A stretch of DNA of 58,808 nucleotides from Oscillospiraceae bacterium (GTDB taxonomy: Bacteria > Bacillota > Clostridia > Oscillospirales > Oscillospiraceae): positions 1 through 58,808 of the forward strand of contig JAEDEN010000002.1 in the NCBI GenBank assembly GCA_016293265.1. Reading direction: 5' to 3'. Within the stretch, counting starts at the first letter, position 1. Each line of letters begins with the position of its first letter. Positions 32,191-40,517 of the stretch are shown here, piece after piece. The position numbers and the translations under genes were made by a program. The notes beneath the pieces are model-generated. The model was given only the letters and a program-made list of their open reading frames with translations, searched no databases and was not told the origin of the DNA.

Positions 32191-34150
32191 ATGATTTTTT
32201 CACCCTCAGGCACCGCATGGCATTCAGAATGGCGATGACGGCCACGCCAACGTCGGCAAATACCGCCGCCCACATACTGGCCAGGTTCATGGCGCCCAAG
32301 ATCAGCACCACGCCCTTGACCACCAGGGAGAATACGATATTCTGCCGCACGATGGCCAGGGTTTTCCGGGCAATCCCCATGGCCAGGGCCAGCTTGGCCG
32401 GGTCGTCGTCCATGAGCACGATGTCGGCGGCCTCAATGGCGGCGTCGGAGCCAAGGGCTCCCATGGCCACGCCCACATCCGCCCGGGTCAGGACCGGCGC
32501 ATCGTTGATGCCGTCACCCACGAAGACCACGCTGCTGCCGGGGGTCTTTTTGGCGAGGATCTCCTCCGTCAGGGAGACCTTGTCGCCGGGCAGAAGCTCT
32601 GCGTGGAATTCCCGGATGCCCAGGGTCTTGGCAACGTCCGCGGCCACGGCGGTGCTGTCGCCGGTGAGCATCACTGTCCGTTTCACGCCGCTGCTGTGCA
32701 ATTCGGAAATGGCCTTTTTGGCGCTGTCCTTGGGAAGGTCCGAGATGACAATGTGACCTGCAAACACGCCGTCCACCGCCACATACACGATAGTCCCGGG
32801 AACTTCGGAGGGAGTAAAGGCGATGTGCTCCGCTTCCATCAGCCGCCGGTTGCCCGCAAGGATGGTTTTGCCGTCCACTGTGGCCCGGAGGCCGTGGCCC
32901 GCCAGCTCCCCGGCATCGGTGACGCGCCCGGCGTCAAGGCCGGCGCCCCAGGCGGTGCGAAGAGAAAGGGCGATGGGATGGTCGGAGAAGATCTCCGCAA
33001 GAGCCGCGGATTCCAGCAGGGCTTCTTTGGAAAATCCCTCTGCCGGATGGACCTGAGAAACCGTGAATACGCCCTGGGTCAGTGTGCCCGTCTTGTCGAA
33101 GATGACGGTCTCTGCCTTGGCCATGGATTCCAGGTAAGTGCTGCCCTTGACCAGAATGCCGCATTTGGAGGCCGCGCCGATGCCGCCGAAAAAGCTCAGC
33201 GGCACGGAGATCACCAGGGCGCAGGGGCAGGAGATGACCAGGAAGATCAAGGCCCGGTGGAGCCAGTCCTGCCAGACAGTGCCCGCCAGGAAACCCAGGC
33301 CGGGAGCGAAGCGGAGCAGGAGCGTGGGCACCAGAAACAGCGCCGTGGCCGCCATGACCACACAGGGGGTATAGTACCGGGCAAACCGGGTGACAAAGGC
33401 CTCGCTTCTGGCCTTCTTCTCCCCCGCGTTTTCCACCAGGTCCAGAATCTTTGCAACGGTGGAGTCCTCAAAGGGCTTTGTGACCCGCACCCGCAGCATA
33501 CCGCCTCCATTGACGCAGCCGCTGAGACAGGTGTCACCCGGCCGCACCTCCCGGGGAGCGGACTCACCGGTGAGGGCGGCAGTGTCCAGGCTGGAGGTGC
33601 CCTCGGTCACAATGCCGTCCAGGGGAATGCGCTCGCCGGGCTTGATGACGATGGTGTCCCCCACGGAAACCTCTTCGGGGTCCACCTCCTCCACGGAGCC
33701 ATCCTCCCGCTCCAGGTTCGCCGTCTCCGGGCAGATATCCATGAGGGCGGCGATGGAGGCCCGGGAGCGGCCCACGGCGTAGTCCTGAAACAGCTCGCCG
33801 GTCTGGTAAAAGACCATGACAAAGACGGCCTCGGCGTATTCGCCGGTCAAAAACGCACCGACGGTAGCCAGGGCCATGAGAAAATTCTCGTCAAAGACCT
33901 GCCCGTTCCTGATGTTGCGGATGGCCCGGTAAAGGACGTCCCAACCGGCTGTCAGATAAGGGATCAGGTACAAAGGCCAGGCGCGCAGGCAAAACAGCAC
34001 GCTTCCGTCCTCCCCCACCCGGCTGAAGGAGAGAAAGGGGATGGGAAAGGGGAAGGAGATTTCGGGAAGGATCTTGAGGATCACCAGCAGCACGGCGGCG
34101 GAAAGGATGCGCAGAAGCATCCGCTTTTCTTTTTTGGAAAGGTTGGGCAT
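32189..34150 (-). CDS. P1B-type heavy-metal ATPase (Zn2+/Cd2+/Pb2+ class)
   Basis: A 653-residue metal efflux pump. Seen: the transport CPC motif in ISCPCALVISVP, phosphorylation site DKTGTLTQG, actuator TGES, the HP motif SDHPIALSL, and hinge GDGINDAPVLTRADVGVAMG. Class marks Lys about 612 in VVKGVVLILG and Asp about 633 in ADVGVAVIAILNAMR fit P1B-2 (Zn/Cd/Pb). Unlike most such pumps, it lacks an N-terminal HMA domain; a separate HMA protein precedes it. It is the last gene of a leftward arsR-hma-ATPase operon. Symbol withheld because zntA/cadA cannot be told apart. Confidence 0.94.
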   Translation of the reverse strand: MPNLSKKEKRMLLRILSAAVLLVILKILPEISFPFPIPFLSFSRVGEDGSVLFCLRAWPLYLIPYLTAGWDVLYRAIRNIRNGQVFDENFLMALATVGAFLTGEYAEAVFVMVFYQTGELFQDYAVGRSRASIAALMDICPETANLEREDGSVEEVDPEEVSVGDTIVIKPGERIPLDGIVTEGTSSLDTAALTGESAPREVRPGDTCLSGCVNGGGMLRVRVTKPFEDSTVAKILDLVENAGEKKARSEAFVTRFARYYTPCVVMAATALFLVPTLLLRFAPGLGFLAGTVWQDWLHRALIFLVISCPCALVISVPLSFFGGIGAASKCGILVKGSTYLESMAKAETVIFDKTGTLTQGVFTVSQVHPAEGFSKEALLESAALAEIFSDHPIALSLRTAWGAGLDAGRVTDAGELAGHGLRATVDGKTILAGNRRLMEAEHIAFTPSEVPGTIVYVAVDGVFAGHIVISDLPKDSAKKAISELHSSGVKRTVMLTGDSTAVAADVAKTLGIREFHAELLPGDKVSLTEEILAKKTPGSSVVFVGDGINDAPVLTRADVGVAMGALGSDAAIEAADIVLMDDDPAKLALAMGIARKTLAIVRQNIVFSLVVKGVVLILGAMNLASMWAAVFADVGVAVIAILNAMRCLRVKKS

Positions 34151-34206
34151 AAGATCAACTCCTTGTTGATGGGACGGGCGGCAGGCGGAGGCCTGCCGCT
34201 GAAGCG

Positions 34207-34425
34207 TTAGATGTGGATGATGCAGTCGGGCTCCACCTTTTTGCAGACGGCCACCACTTCCTGCATAATCTGGTCGAAGCGCTGGTCGTCTGCGTCGACG
34301 GTCATTTTCTGGGCCATGAAGCTGACGGTGGCGTCGTTGACGCCGTCAATCTTCTTGATGGCGGCTTCCATTTTGGCGGCGCAGTTGGCGCAGTCCAGAT
34401 CAGTGAGCTTAAAACGCTTTTTCAT
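34207..34425 (-). CDS. Free-standing heavy-metal-associated (HMA) domain protein
   Basis: A 72-residue ferredoxin-like HMA domain with the metal site CANC (LTDLDCANCAAKMEAAIKKI), strands and helices as in ATPase metal-binding domains, plus acidic residues and a His near the end (CIIHI) that could favour Zn/Cd. Start ATG 34425 with GGAGGAATTA. It lies 56 bases before the ATPase gene and 37 bases after the regulator. Likely the detached metal-binding domain or chaperone of the ATPase. Confidence 0.9.
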   Translation of the reverse strand: MKKRFKLTDLDCANCAAKMEAAIKKIDGVNDATVSFMAQKMTVDADDQRFDQIMQEVVAVCKKVEPDCIIHI

Positions 34426-34462
34426 TTCTAATTCCTCCAAAAACAAAAAATTGTGGATAGTT

Positions 34463-34825
34463 TTACTCGCAGACGTGTTCGAAACCCTGGTTGATGATGG
34501 TTTTCACATGGTCGTCGGCCAGGGAATAAAATACGGTTTTGCCCTCCCTGCGGGCTTTCACCAACTGGGCGTTTTTCAGGGAGCGAAGCTGGTGGGAAAT
34601 GGCGGACTGGGTCATACCAAGGAGCTGGGCGATGTCGCAAACGCACATTTCCGACTCAAACAGCACATAAAGAATGCGGATACGGGTGGAATCACCGAAA
34701 ATACGGAACAATTCCGCAAGGTCGTAAAGGGTGTCCTCCCCCGGCATCCTGCTCCGCACCCGCTCCACGATCTCCTCGTGGGCATGGATGAAGTCACAGC
34801 ACTCCACATTATAGCGGTCTTCCAT
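34463..34825 (-). CDS. ArsR/SmtB-family metal-sensing repressor
   Basis: A 120-residue winged-helix repressor: LFRIFGDSTRIRILYVLFESEMCVCDIAQLLGMTQSAISHQLRSLKNAQLVKARREGKTVFYSL. CVC in the alpha-3 region and CC plus His near the N-terminus (VECCDFIHAHEE) suggest Cd/Pb/Zn sensing of the CadC type; the C-terminal DHVKTIINQGFEHVCE carries possible alpha-5 ligands (Asp, His, His). Metal binding should release it from the operator at 34840-34859. Confidence 0.92.
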   Translation of the reverse strand: MEDRYNVECCDFIHAHEEIVERVRSRMPGEDTLYDLAELFRIFGDSTRIRILYVLFESEMCVCDIAQLLGMTQSAISHQLRSLKNAQLVKARREGKTVFYSLADDHVKTIINQGFEHVCE

Positions 34826-34839
34826 GGGGGCCTCCTTTC

Positions 34840-34859
34840 ATTTGAATAATTGTTCATAT
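34840..34859 (-). promoter_or_regulatory. ArsR/SmtB-type operator (12-2-12 style)
   Basis: The imperfect palindrome reads ATATGAACAATTATTCAAAT on the minus strand, close to the ArsR/SmtB consensus of TGAACA and TATTCA half sites. It lies between the -10 and the arsR ribosome site, so bound repressor would block transcription. Confidence 0.75.
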
Positions 34860-34863
34860 GTTC

Positions 34864-34891
34864 ATTATATCCAGAACGGAAGATTTGTCAA
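34864..34891 (-). promoter_or_regulatory. Promoter of the metal-efflux operon
   Basis: Minus-strand TTGACA (34886-34891), 16-base spacer and TATAAT (34864-34869), both perfect. Confidence 0.85.
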
Positions 34892-34968
34892 CTGCTTTTT
34901 GCGGAAAGTGTGGAAAAACAGATGACGCTGTGATAAACTATCCTCAATATCATTGGGAGGAACGTGCC

Positions 34969-35379
34969 ATGACCGAAGAACTCAAGGCCCTGCTGGAACG
35001 GCAGGACAAAAACATTTTTGCAAAATACAACCACGTCGAGGTGGAGAGCGCGGAGCTGGACAAGGTGGTCTACAAGCTGGAGATCAACCCGGACTGCAAG
35101 AACCCCCTGGGCTTTGTCCACGGCGGTGCCCTTTACACCATGGCGGACAACGCCGCCGGAGGCGCCGCCCACACCGACGGCCGCCGCTATGTGACCCAGA
35201 CCAGCAGTATGTATTATCTCAGCAACCAGAGCGAGGGAACCATCCGGGCCACCGGACGGGTGATCCACCGGGGCCGGGCCACCTGCCTGGTTCGGGTGGA
35301 GGTCACGGGAGACAACGGCAAGCTCCTTTGCATGGGGGAGTTTACGTTTTTCTGCCTGGATTCCAAGAAGAAGGACTGA
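34969..35379 (+). CDS. PaaI-family hotdog thioesterase
   Basis: A 136-residue hotdog-fold protein with the family mark NPLGFVHGGALYTMADNAAG, where the HGG motif and the following acidic Asp form the active-site region for acyl-CoA thioester hydrolysis. No pathway partner is nearby. It starts at ATG 34969 with GGGAGGAA and diverges from the metal-efflux operon. Confidence 0.9.
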   Translation: MTEELKALLERQDKNIFAKYNHVEVESAELDKVVYKLEINPDCKNPLGFVHGGALYTMADNAAGGAAHTDGRRYVTQTSSMYYLSNQSEGTIRATGRVIHRGRATCLVRVEVTGDNGKLLCMGEFTFFCLDSKKKD

Positions 35380-35406
35380 GGGAACCGCTCTTTCCGTCCA
35401 CAGAAG

Positions 35407-35456
35407 AAAGGACCGCCAGCGCACCTGCCCGGTGCAAAAGCTGGCGGTCCTTTTTT
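35407..35456. terminator. Terminator between the thioesterase and the histidine kinase gene
   Basis: AAGGACCGCCAGC pairs with GCTGGCGGTCCTT, around an inner GCAC/GTGC-paired loop, with T6 after; usable for the convergent genes on both strands. Confidence 0.9.
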
Positions 35457-35486
35457 CGGCAGTTCCTTTATCGGCGCTGCGGGGCT

Positions 35487-36692
35487 TCATTTTTTCATAG
35501 GCATGGTGTAGAGGAAACGGGTGGACTGCTGGTCGCTCTCGGCTTTCAGGGTGCCCTTGTGCTCGGCGGCGATGGCGGCGGCAATGGGTAGGCCCAGGCC
35601 GAAGCCGGACTTCTCCCCTCTTGAGGCGTCCGCCCGGTAGAAGCGCTCAAAAATCCGCTTCAACTGCTCCGGCGGGATGGGAGTGCCGGGGTTGGACACC
35701 TGCAGGCGTACCTGCTTTTCCGTTTTTTCCAGCAGAAGCGTGACGGTGCCCCCTTCCGCGCCGTATTTAATGGCGTTGTCCAGCAGGATGGAGACAAGGC
35801 GGCGCAGCTTGTCCCCGTCCCCCAGAACCAGAACATCCTCCGCGATGGAGCACTCCAGGCGCTTCCCTGCCTCAAAGGCCACCGGTTCGAAGGGCAGCGC
35901 GGTCTCCGCAGTCAGGTCGGACAAGTTCACCTCTGTCAAAAAAACGGTGGGGGCAGCATTGTCCGCCCGGGCCAGGGTCAGCATCTCTTCCACCAGGGTG
36001 CGCATTTGCCCAGCCTCGGAGCGGATGTTGTCCACCCAGCGGCCCGGAGCCTCCGGCAGGGCCGTGCGCTCCAGCAACTCCGCGTTGGAGAGGATGACGG
36101 TCAGGGGCGTTTTCAGCTCATGGGAGGCGTCGGATAGAAATTGCCGCTGCTGCTGCCAGGCCCGCTCCACGGGTTTTGTGCTCCAGAAGGCCAAAGCTAT
36201 GGAAATGGACAGCAAAAGCAGCAGCGCCGCCCCGGCGATGGCAAGATAGGAGCCCATCATCCGCGCCAGCATGGCCTCCTCCATGGACATATCCACAAAG
36301 GCGATGCGGAGGTAGAGGCCGTTGTCCTGAAGGCGGTAGCGCAGCTTGTAGGCGCGGATGGTGCCCTCTGCCTGGTTCTGGGCCAGGCACTGGGCCAGAA
36401 TATCGGAGAGGATCTGCGTATTTTCCAGGTCATCGTAGGTGCCGCCGGTCACGTAGGCGGTGGACCCCCAGACGTTGACGGTGAAGTAGGGCAGCAGGAC
36501 CCGGTTGCGGTCCATGGAAAAGCTGGGATAGGTGAAAGAATCCTCCTGCAGGGCGCGGCGGAGGGTCTGGTCGCTGAGGGCGGAGATGTTCTGCTGCACG
36601 GAGTAATAGACTGCCAGCAGGACCACCAGTAAAACGGCAGTGACCAGCGCCATGCAGATGGCGACAAATTTGGCCCGGAGCTTTCGGATCAT
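35487..36692 (-). CDS. Sensor histidine kinase
   Basis: A 401-residue membrane kinase: first helix (about 9-30), an extracytoplasmic sensor (about 31-145), second helix (about 146-170), then directly a HisKA domain with the phospho-acceptor in DASHELKTPLTVILSNAELL (about His199), and an HATPase domain with N-box LLDNAIKYG and later GFGLGLPIAAAIAAEHKG. No HAMP domain is evident between the helix and the H-box. It is the last gene of the DUF4340-RR-HK operon; its gap to the regulator (36693-36796) carries four DnaA-box-like repeats. Confidence 0.94.
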   Translation of the reverse strand: MIRKLRAKFVAICMALVTAVLLVVLLAVYYSVQQNISALSDQTLRRALQEDSFTYPSFSMDRNRVLLPYFTVNVWGSTAYVTGGTYDDLENTQILSDILAQCLAQNQAEGTIRAYKLRYRLQDNGLYLRIAFVDMSMEEAMLARMMGSYLAIAGAALLLLLSISIALAFWSTKPVERAWQQQRQFLSDASHELKTPLTVILSNAELLERTALPEAPGRWVDNIRSEAGQMRTLVEEMLTLARADNAAPTVFLTEVNLSDLTAETALPFEPVAFEAGKRLECSIAEDVLVLGDGDKLRRLVSILLDNAIKYGAEGGTVTLLLEKTEKQVRLQVSNPGTPIPPEQLKRIFERFYRADASRGEKSGFGLGLPIAAAIAAEHKGTLKAESDQQSTRFLYTMPMKK

Positions 36693-36743
36693 GGCGGGTT
36701 CACTTCCTTTCGCCCGGAAAAACGGTTGTGATTGCCAAAGCTT

Positions 36744-36785
36744 TGTGGAAAAGCTTGTGGAAAACGTGGAAAAGTCCGTGGAAAA
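36744..36785. repeat. Array of four DnaA-box-like repeats in the RR-HK gap
   Basis: Reverse-strand boxes at 36744-36752 and 36756-36764 (TGTGGAAAA, i.e. TTTTCCACA, identical to the perfect oriC boxes) and 36765-36773 and 36777-36785 (CGTGGAAAA, one mismatch). Starts are 12, 9 and 12 bases apart, all in one orientation. They lie in the untranslated gap between the response regulator and kinase genes. Confidence 0.6.
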
Positions 36786-36796
36786 GCTTGGGGAAC

Positions 36797-37474
36797 TCAG
36801 TCGGATTCCTCCAGCCGGTAGCCCACCATGCGGATGGTGCGGATCTTCACCCGGGACTTGAGATGGGTGAGCTTGCGCCGGAGGAAGGAGATGTAGACCT
36901 CCACGTTGTTGTCCTCGGCATCGGACTCATAGCCCCAGATCTTGAGGAGGATGGTATCCTTGGTGATGACCTGGGTGTGGTTGCGCATCAAAAGCTCGCA
37001 CAGGTCGAATTCCTTCCGGCTGAGATGGACGCTACGCTCGCCGCATGCCAGGGAAAAGGAGCCCTTGCTGAGGGTCAGGTCGCCGAAGGATACCTCGTCT
37101 GTCTGGCGCAGCTCCGGGGACCGGCGGCTGAGGGCCCGGATGCAGGCCAGCAGCTCCCGGGGCTCGAAGGGCTTGGTCAGGTAGTAGTCCGCGCCGCAGT
37201 CCAGACCCTCCACCCGGTCACTCAACTCGCTGCGGGCGGTGAGCATCAGTACCGGTGTGGTGCTGCCCCAGGCGCGAAGCTCCCGCAGTACGGAAAAGCC
37301 GTCCTTTTTGGGCAGCATCACATCCAGAATGATGATGTCATAAATACCGCTTTCGGCATTGTCCAGACCCGCTTCGCCGTCATGGCACACGTCGGCGGTG
37401 TAGCCCTCCAGGGCCAGGAGGTCCTGGAGAGTGGCGGCGAGGCGGTGTTCGTCTTCAACAATCAGAACGCGCAT
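36797..37474 (-). CDS. Response regulator, OmpR/PhoB family
   Basis: A 225-residue regulator: receiver domain (1-115; acidic pair VEDEH, phospho-acceptor Asp51 in IIILDVMLPKKDG, Thr/Ser ARS, Lys in LTKPFEPRELL) and a C-terminal winged helix DNA-binding domain (VHLSRKEFDLCELLMRNHTQVITKDTILLKIWGYESDAEDNNVEVYISFLRRKL). The cognate kinase is the next gene. Targets cannot be predicted; the linked DUF4340 gene is a candidate. Confidence 0.95.
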   Translation of the reverse strand: MRVLIVEDEHRLAATLQDLLALEGYTADVCHDGEAGLDNAESGIYDIIILDVMLPKKDGFSVLRELRAWGSTTPVLMLTARSELSDRVEGLDCGADYYLTKPFEPRELLACIRALSRRSPELRQTDEVSFGDLTLSKGSFSLACGERSVHLSRKEFDLCELLMRNHTQVITKDTILLKIWGYESDAEDNNVEVYISFLRRKLTHLKSRVKIRTIRMVGYRLEESD

Positions 37475-37501
37475 AAAAGACTCCTTTCTGCAGGAGGGTG
37501 C

Positions 37502-38506
37502 TTACCCCTCCAGGCCGCTCAGGGCGATGACCATCAGGGGATCCAGCAGGTCGGTGGGGACGCGGTAGATGGTCTTTTCGTCGTTCAAACGGACATAGCG
37601 GGCCGCGCCGTCCAGAGTCAGGCCGCCCACGGTCATCTTCAGATGACCCTCCAGGTCCGTGGCGGTGGTGTAGTTGGTCCAAAGGGTGGCGGCGGGGGCG
37701 TCAAAGCCGCAGATGCTCAGGGCTTCGGCGCTGGGGCGGTAGTCCACGCACCTTTCGATTTTCAGGGCCGCCAGGTCCTCCATCAATCCCCGGACCCGGG
37801 GCGCGTCAGTGATGTTGGCCCCTTCGGCGCGCCAGGTGGTGATCCCCTCGCTCTGGTAAGAGGTAAGGCTCAGGCGCAGGGGGTCGGAGCCGTCCTCCGG
37901 GGGAGCGCCCTGGATGGTGATCTTCTGAAGCCTGTCCTCCGTGAGCTGGGGAAGCTCCGGCAGAAGACACATATCGTATACGGGGACGGACATCAGCTTC
38001 ATCAGCGTGCCGGGATAGATGTAAACGGTAGTCAGGTCGCCGTTCAAAAGGGCATAGTAGCTGTTGCCGTCGGTGGTGGTGTTGCCGAAGGCCATGGAGA
38101 TGACGGTGCCCTCCGCAGCGGTGGCGGTGATGGTGGCCCGGGGTTCGGTAAGGCCGTAGGTCTCCAGGCTCTCCGGGGCGGTCAGGGTCTGCTGGGGCGC
38201 CGTGGTCTCCAGGGTGTCCAGAATGGTGGTGACGGTGCCGTCATCCAGGGGGAACCCATCGTCGTGGACCCAGAACCAGGCGCCGTCCTCCCCCTTGTGG
38301 AAGGCCAGGGTGGTGCTGCCGTTGCTGTAGGAAAGGTCGTTCCAGCCGCTCTGGCTCTCCCCGGCGGTGACGGCGGAGGAGCTGCTAGAATCGGGAACAT
38401 CCCGGTTTTTCCGGAATCTGATGCCCAGCACGATCAAAAGGGCGATGACCAGAACGCCCAGAATGGCGCCGAGGATGGAGATAAGTCGTCTTTCTTTCCA
38501 GGACAT
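37502..38506 (-). CDS. DUF4340-domain membrane-anchored protein
   Basis: A 334-residue protein: an N-terminal membrane helix (about 8-30), Ser-rich tether, then a DUF4340 domain outside (GTVTTILDTLETTAPQQTLTAPESLETYGL with the GLTEP-type mark, and later YLYPG-like TVYIYPGTLMKLM). DUF4340 proteins often accompany ABC transporters of the GldG type; here none is beside it, and it heads a two-component operon 27 bases before the regulator. Function is unknown. ATG 38506 with GGAGG was chosen over the in-frame TTG 38518, which would cover the ribosome site. Confidence 0.85.
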   Translation of the reverse strand: MSWKERRLISILGAILGVLVIALLIVLGIRFRKNRDVPDSSSSSAVTAGESQSGWNDLSYSNGSTTLAFHKGEDGAWFWVHDDGFPLDDGTVTTILDTLETTAPQQTLTAPESLETYGLTEPRATITATAAEGTVISMAFGNTTTDGNSYYALLNGDLTTVYIYPGTLMKLMSVPVYDMCLLPELPQLTEDRLQKITIQGAPPEDGSDPLRLSLTSYQSEGITTWRAEGANITDAPRVRGLMEDLAALKIERCVDYRPSAEALSICGFDAPAATLWTNYTTATDLEGHLKMTVGGLTLDGAARYVRLNDEKTIYRVPTDLLDPLMVIALSGLEG

Positions 38507-38589
38507 AGGGGCCTCCAAAATAAGTATTCCGATCGGGGGATGGCGGCCGCTTGAGCTGCGGTGCTTCCCCGGGGAAGAAATTTTGATAT

Positions 38590-38619
38590 ATTATACCTCT
38601 TGGGCAGCTCCCGCGTCAA
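38590..38619 (-). promoter_or_regulatory. Promoter of the DUF4340-RR-HK operon
   Basis: Minus-strand TTGACG (38614-38619), 18-base spacer and perfect TATAAT (38590-38595). Confidence 0.78.
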
Positions 38620-38779
38620 GAAAAGGGATTTGAGGCCCCTTTCTGCTCCAAAGGGAGGTGGATTTTTTCGGGGAGCGTAAGCAAAAAAGAGCCGATACCC
38701 GGGAAAAAACGAAAAATTTTGCGGAACTTGCCAAGAAGTTGCTAAAATTTGCAAAATATAAAAAAGAAAAAAGAATTTG

Positions 38780-38808
38780 TTGAAAACTGCAGAAAACCCC
38801 TGTATAAT
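38780..38808 (+). promoter_or_regulatory. Promoter of the [FeFe] hydrogenase gene
   Basis: TTGAAA (38780-38785), 17-base spacer, perfect TATAAT (38803-38808), 86 bases before the start codon in an AT-rich stretch. Confidence 0.8.
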
Positions 38809-38893
38809 GATTGCGCCGCAGCGGATTACGCCTGCGGATGTGTGAAATCATTCAGGACGGAATGCGATCGTCCCACGAATTATGGAGGAAACT

Positions 38894-40468
38894 ATGAGAG
38901 GCTTTCACAGCGTTGTTGACGAGATTCGCCAGGACGTATTTAAAGAGGTCGCCAAGCTTGCCTATGAGGGCGGCGATCTGACGCGTGTGGATCTGATTCC
39001 CTACCAGATGGTGCGCAAGGATGCCCTGCAGGAGCGCAGCGACGTTTTTCTGCAGCGCGCCATCATTACCGAGCGTGTGCGTCTGGCTCTGGGTATGCCC
39101 TATGAGTCCGCCGCCAACCAGATTCCCATCAGCGCCACCATTGCCAAAGCTGATATCGACCAGAAGTTCTTTGAAGAGCCCCTGGTCAACATCATTCCCT
39201 TTGCCTGCAACGCCTGCCCTCCCAAGCAGGTCCGCATCACGGACAACTGCCAGGGCTGCACGTCCCATCCCTGCATGAATGTCTGCCCCAAGGACGCCAT
39301 CTATGTGGATAAGTACAACCACTGCCACATCAACCAGGATAAATGCATCAAGTGCGGCAAGTGCTTCAACCAGTGCCCCTACCGCGCCATTTCTAAGATC
39401 GAGCGCCCCTGCGCCGCTGCCTGCGGCATGGACGCCATCGAGTCCGACGAGCTGGGCCGCGCCAAGATCAACTATGATAAGTGTGTCTCCTGCGGTATGT
39501 GCCTGGTGAACTGCCCCTTCGCCGCCATCGCGGACAAGAGCCAGATCTTCCAGATCATCAACGCCATCCGCCGCGGCGAGGAAGTCATCGCCTGCGTGGC
39601 CCCCGCCTTTGTGGGCCAGTTCAAGGGTGCTACCCCCGGCAAGATCCTGGCCGCCATGCGCAAGCTGGGTTTCTCCGAGGTGGTGGAAGTGGGTATCGGC
39701 GCAGACCTGTGCACCATTCAGGAAGCCCACGACTTCCTGAACGAGGTTCCTGAAAAAATCCCCTTCATGGGTACCTCCTGCTGCCCCGCCTGGTCCGTCA
39801 TGGCCAAGAAGACCTACCCCGAGATGAAGGAAAACATCTCCATGGCCCTGACCCCCATGGTCATCACTGCCCGCATGGTCAAGAAGAAGCATCCCGATGC
39901 CCGCATCGTCTTCGTCGGTCCCTGCGCCGCCAAAAAGCTGGAGGCCAACCGCAAGTCCGTCCGCTCCTATGTGGACTTCGTCCTCACCTTCGAGGAGCTG
40001 CGCGGTATGTTTGACGCCAAGGAAGTGGACTTTTCCACCATCGAGGAAGACCCCAACATGGACGACTTCAAGCACGGCACCGGTATGGGCCGCGGCTTCG
40101 CCGTCTCCGGCGGCGTTGCGGCTGCCGTGGTGGAGGCCGTCAAGCACATCGACCCCACCGTGGAGGTCAAGACCGACTTTGCCACCGGATTGAAGGACTG
40201 CAAGAAGATGCTGGCCATGGCCAAGGCCGGCCGCCGCAACGGCTATCTGCTGGAAGGCATGGCTTGCCCCGGTGGCTGCGTGGCCGGCGCCGGTACCATC
40301 CGTCCCATCAAGGATGCCACCCTGGCCGTCGAGAAATTCAAGAACGATGCCGCCGAGATGAGCTGCGCCGCCTCTCCCTACCTGGATCAGCTCAAGGATG
40401 TGGAAGAGTTTGAGAAGCTGGAGATGGAGCTCTTCCGCAAGGAAGATAACGCCAAGAACGCTGAATAA
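38894..40468 (+). CDS. Monomeric [FeFe] hydrogenase, group B type
   Basis: A 524-residue cytosolic iron-only hydrogenase. The N-terminal half carries several Cys-rich ferredoxin-type clusters (CNACPPKQ, CQGCTSHPCMNVCP, CIKCGKCFNQCP, CVSCGMCLVNCP). The H-cluster domain shows all three signature loops: L1 TSCCPAW (Thr294-Cys297), L2 GPCAAKKLE (Cys344) and L3 ACPGGC (Cys458, Cys462). GPC rather than MPC in L2 and the fused ferredoxin region are marks of group B enzymes. It may make or oxidise H2 with a ferredoxin partner, balancing redox in fermentation. RBS: GGAGGAAACT before ATG 38894; the ATG 38882 would lie within that site. The maturation genes hydE, hydF and hydG are not in the window; a TM1266 regulator and an ABC operon are convergent. 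Confidence 0.93.
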   Translation: MRGFHSVVDEIRQDVFKEVAKLAYEGGDLTRVDLIPYQMVRKDALQERSDVFLQRAIITERVRLALGMPYESAANQIPISATIAKADIDQKFFEEPLVNIIPFACNACPPKQVRITDNCQGCTSHPCMNVCPKDAIYVDKYNHCHINQDKCIKCGKCFNQCPYRAISKIERPCAAACGMDAIESDELGRAKINYDKCVSCGMCLVNCPFAAIADKSQIFQIINAIRRGEEVIACVAPAFVGQFKGATPGKILAAMRKLGFSEVVEVGIGADLCTIQEAHDFLNEVPEKIPFMGTSCCPAWSVMAKKTYPEMKENISMALTPMVITARMVKKKHPDARIVFVGPCAAKKLEANRKSVRSYVDFVLTFEELRGMFDAKEVDFSTIEEDPNMDDFKHGTGMGRGFAVSGGVAAAVVEAVKHIDPTVEVKTDFATGLKDCKKMLAMAKAGRRNGYLLEGMACPGGCVAGAGTIRPIKDATLAVEKFKNDAAEMSCAASPYLDQLKDVEEFEKLEMELFRKEDNAKNAE

Positions 40469-40481
40469 CCTACTTACGACG

Positions 40482-40514
40482 AAGCCCCGCTGCATCAGCA
40501 GCGGGGCTTTTTTT
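40482..40514. terminator. Terminator between the hydrogenase and the ABC operon
   Basis: AAGCCCCGCTGC (40482-40493) pairs with GCAGCGGGGCTT (40498-40509), 4-base loop, T7 following. Confidence 0.93.
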
Positions 40515-40517
40515 GCG

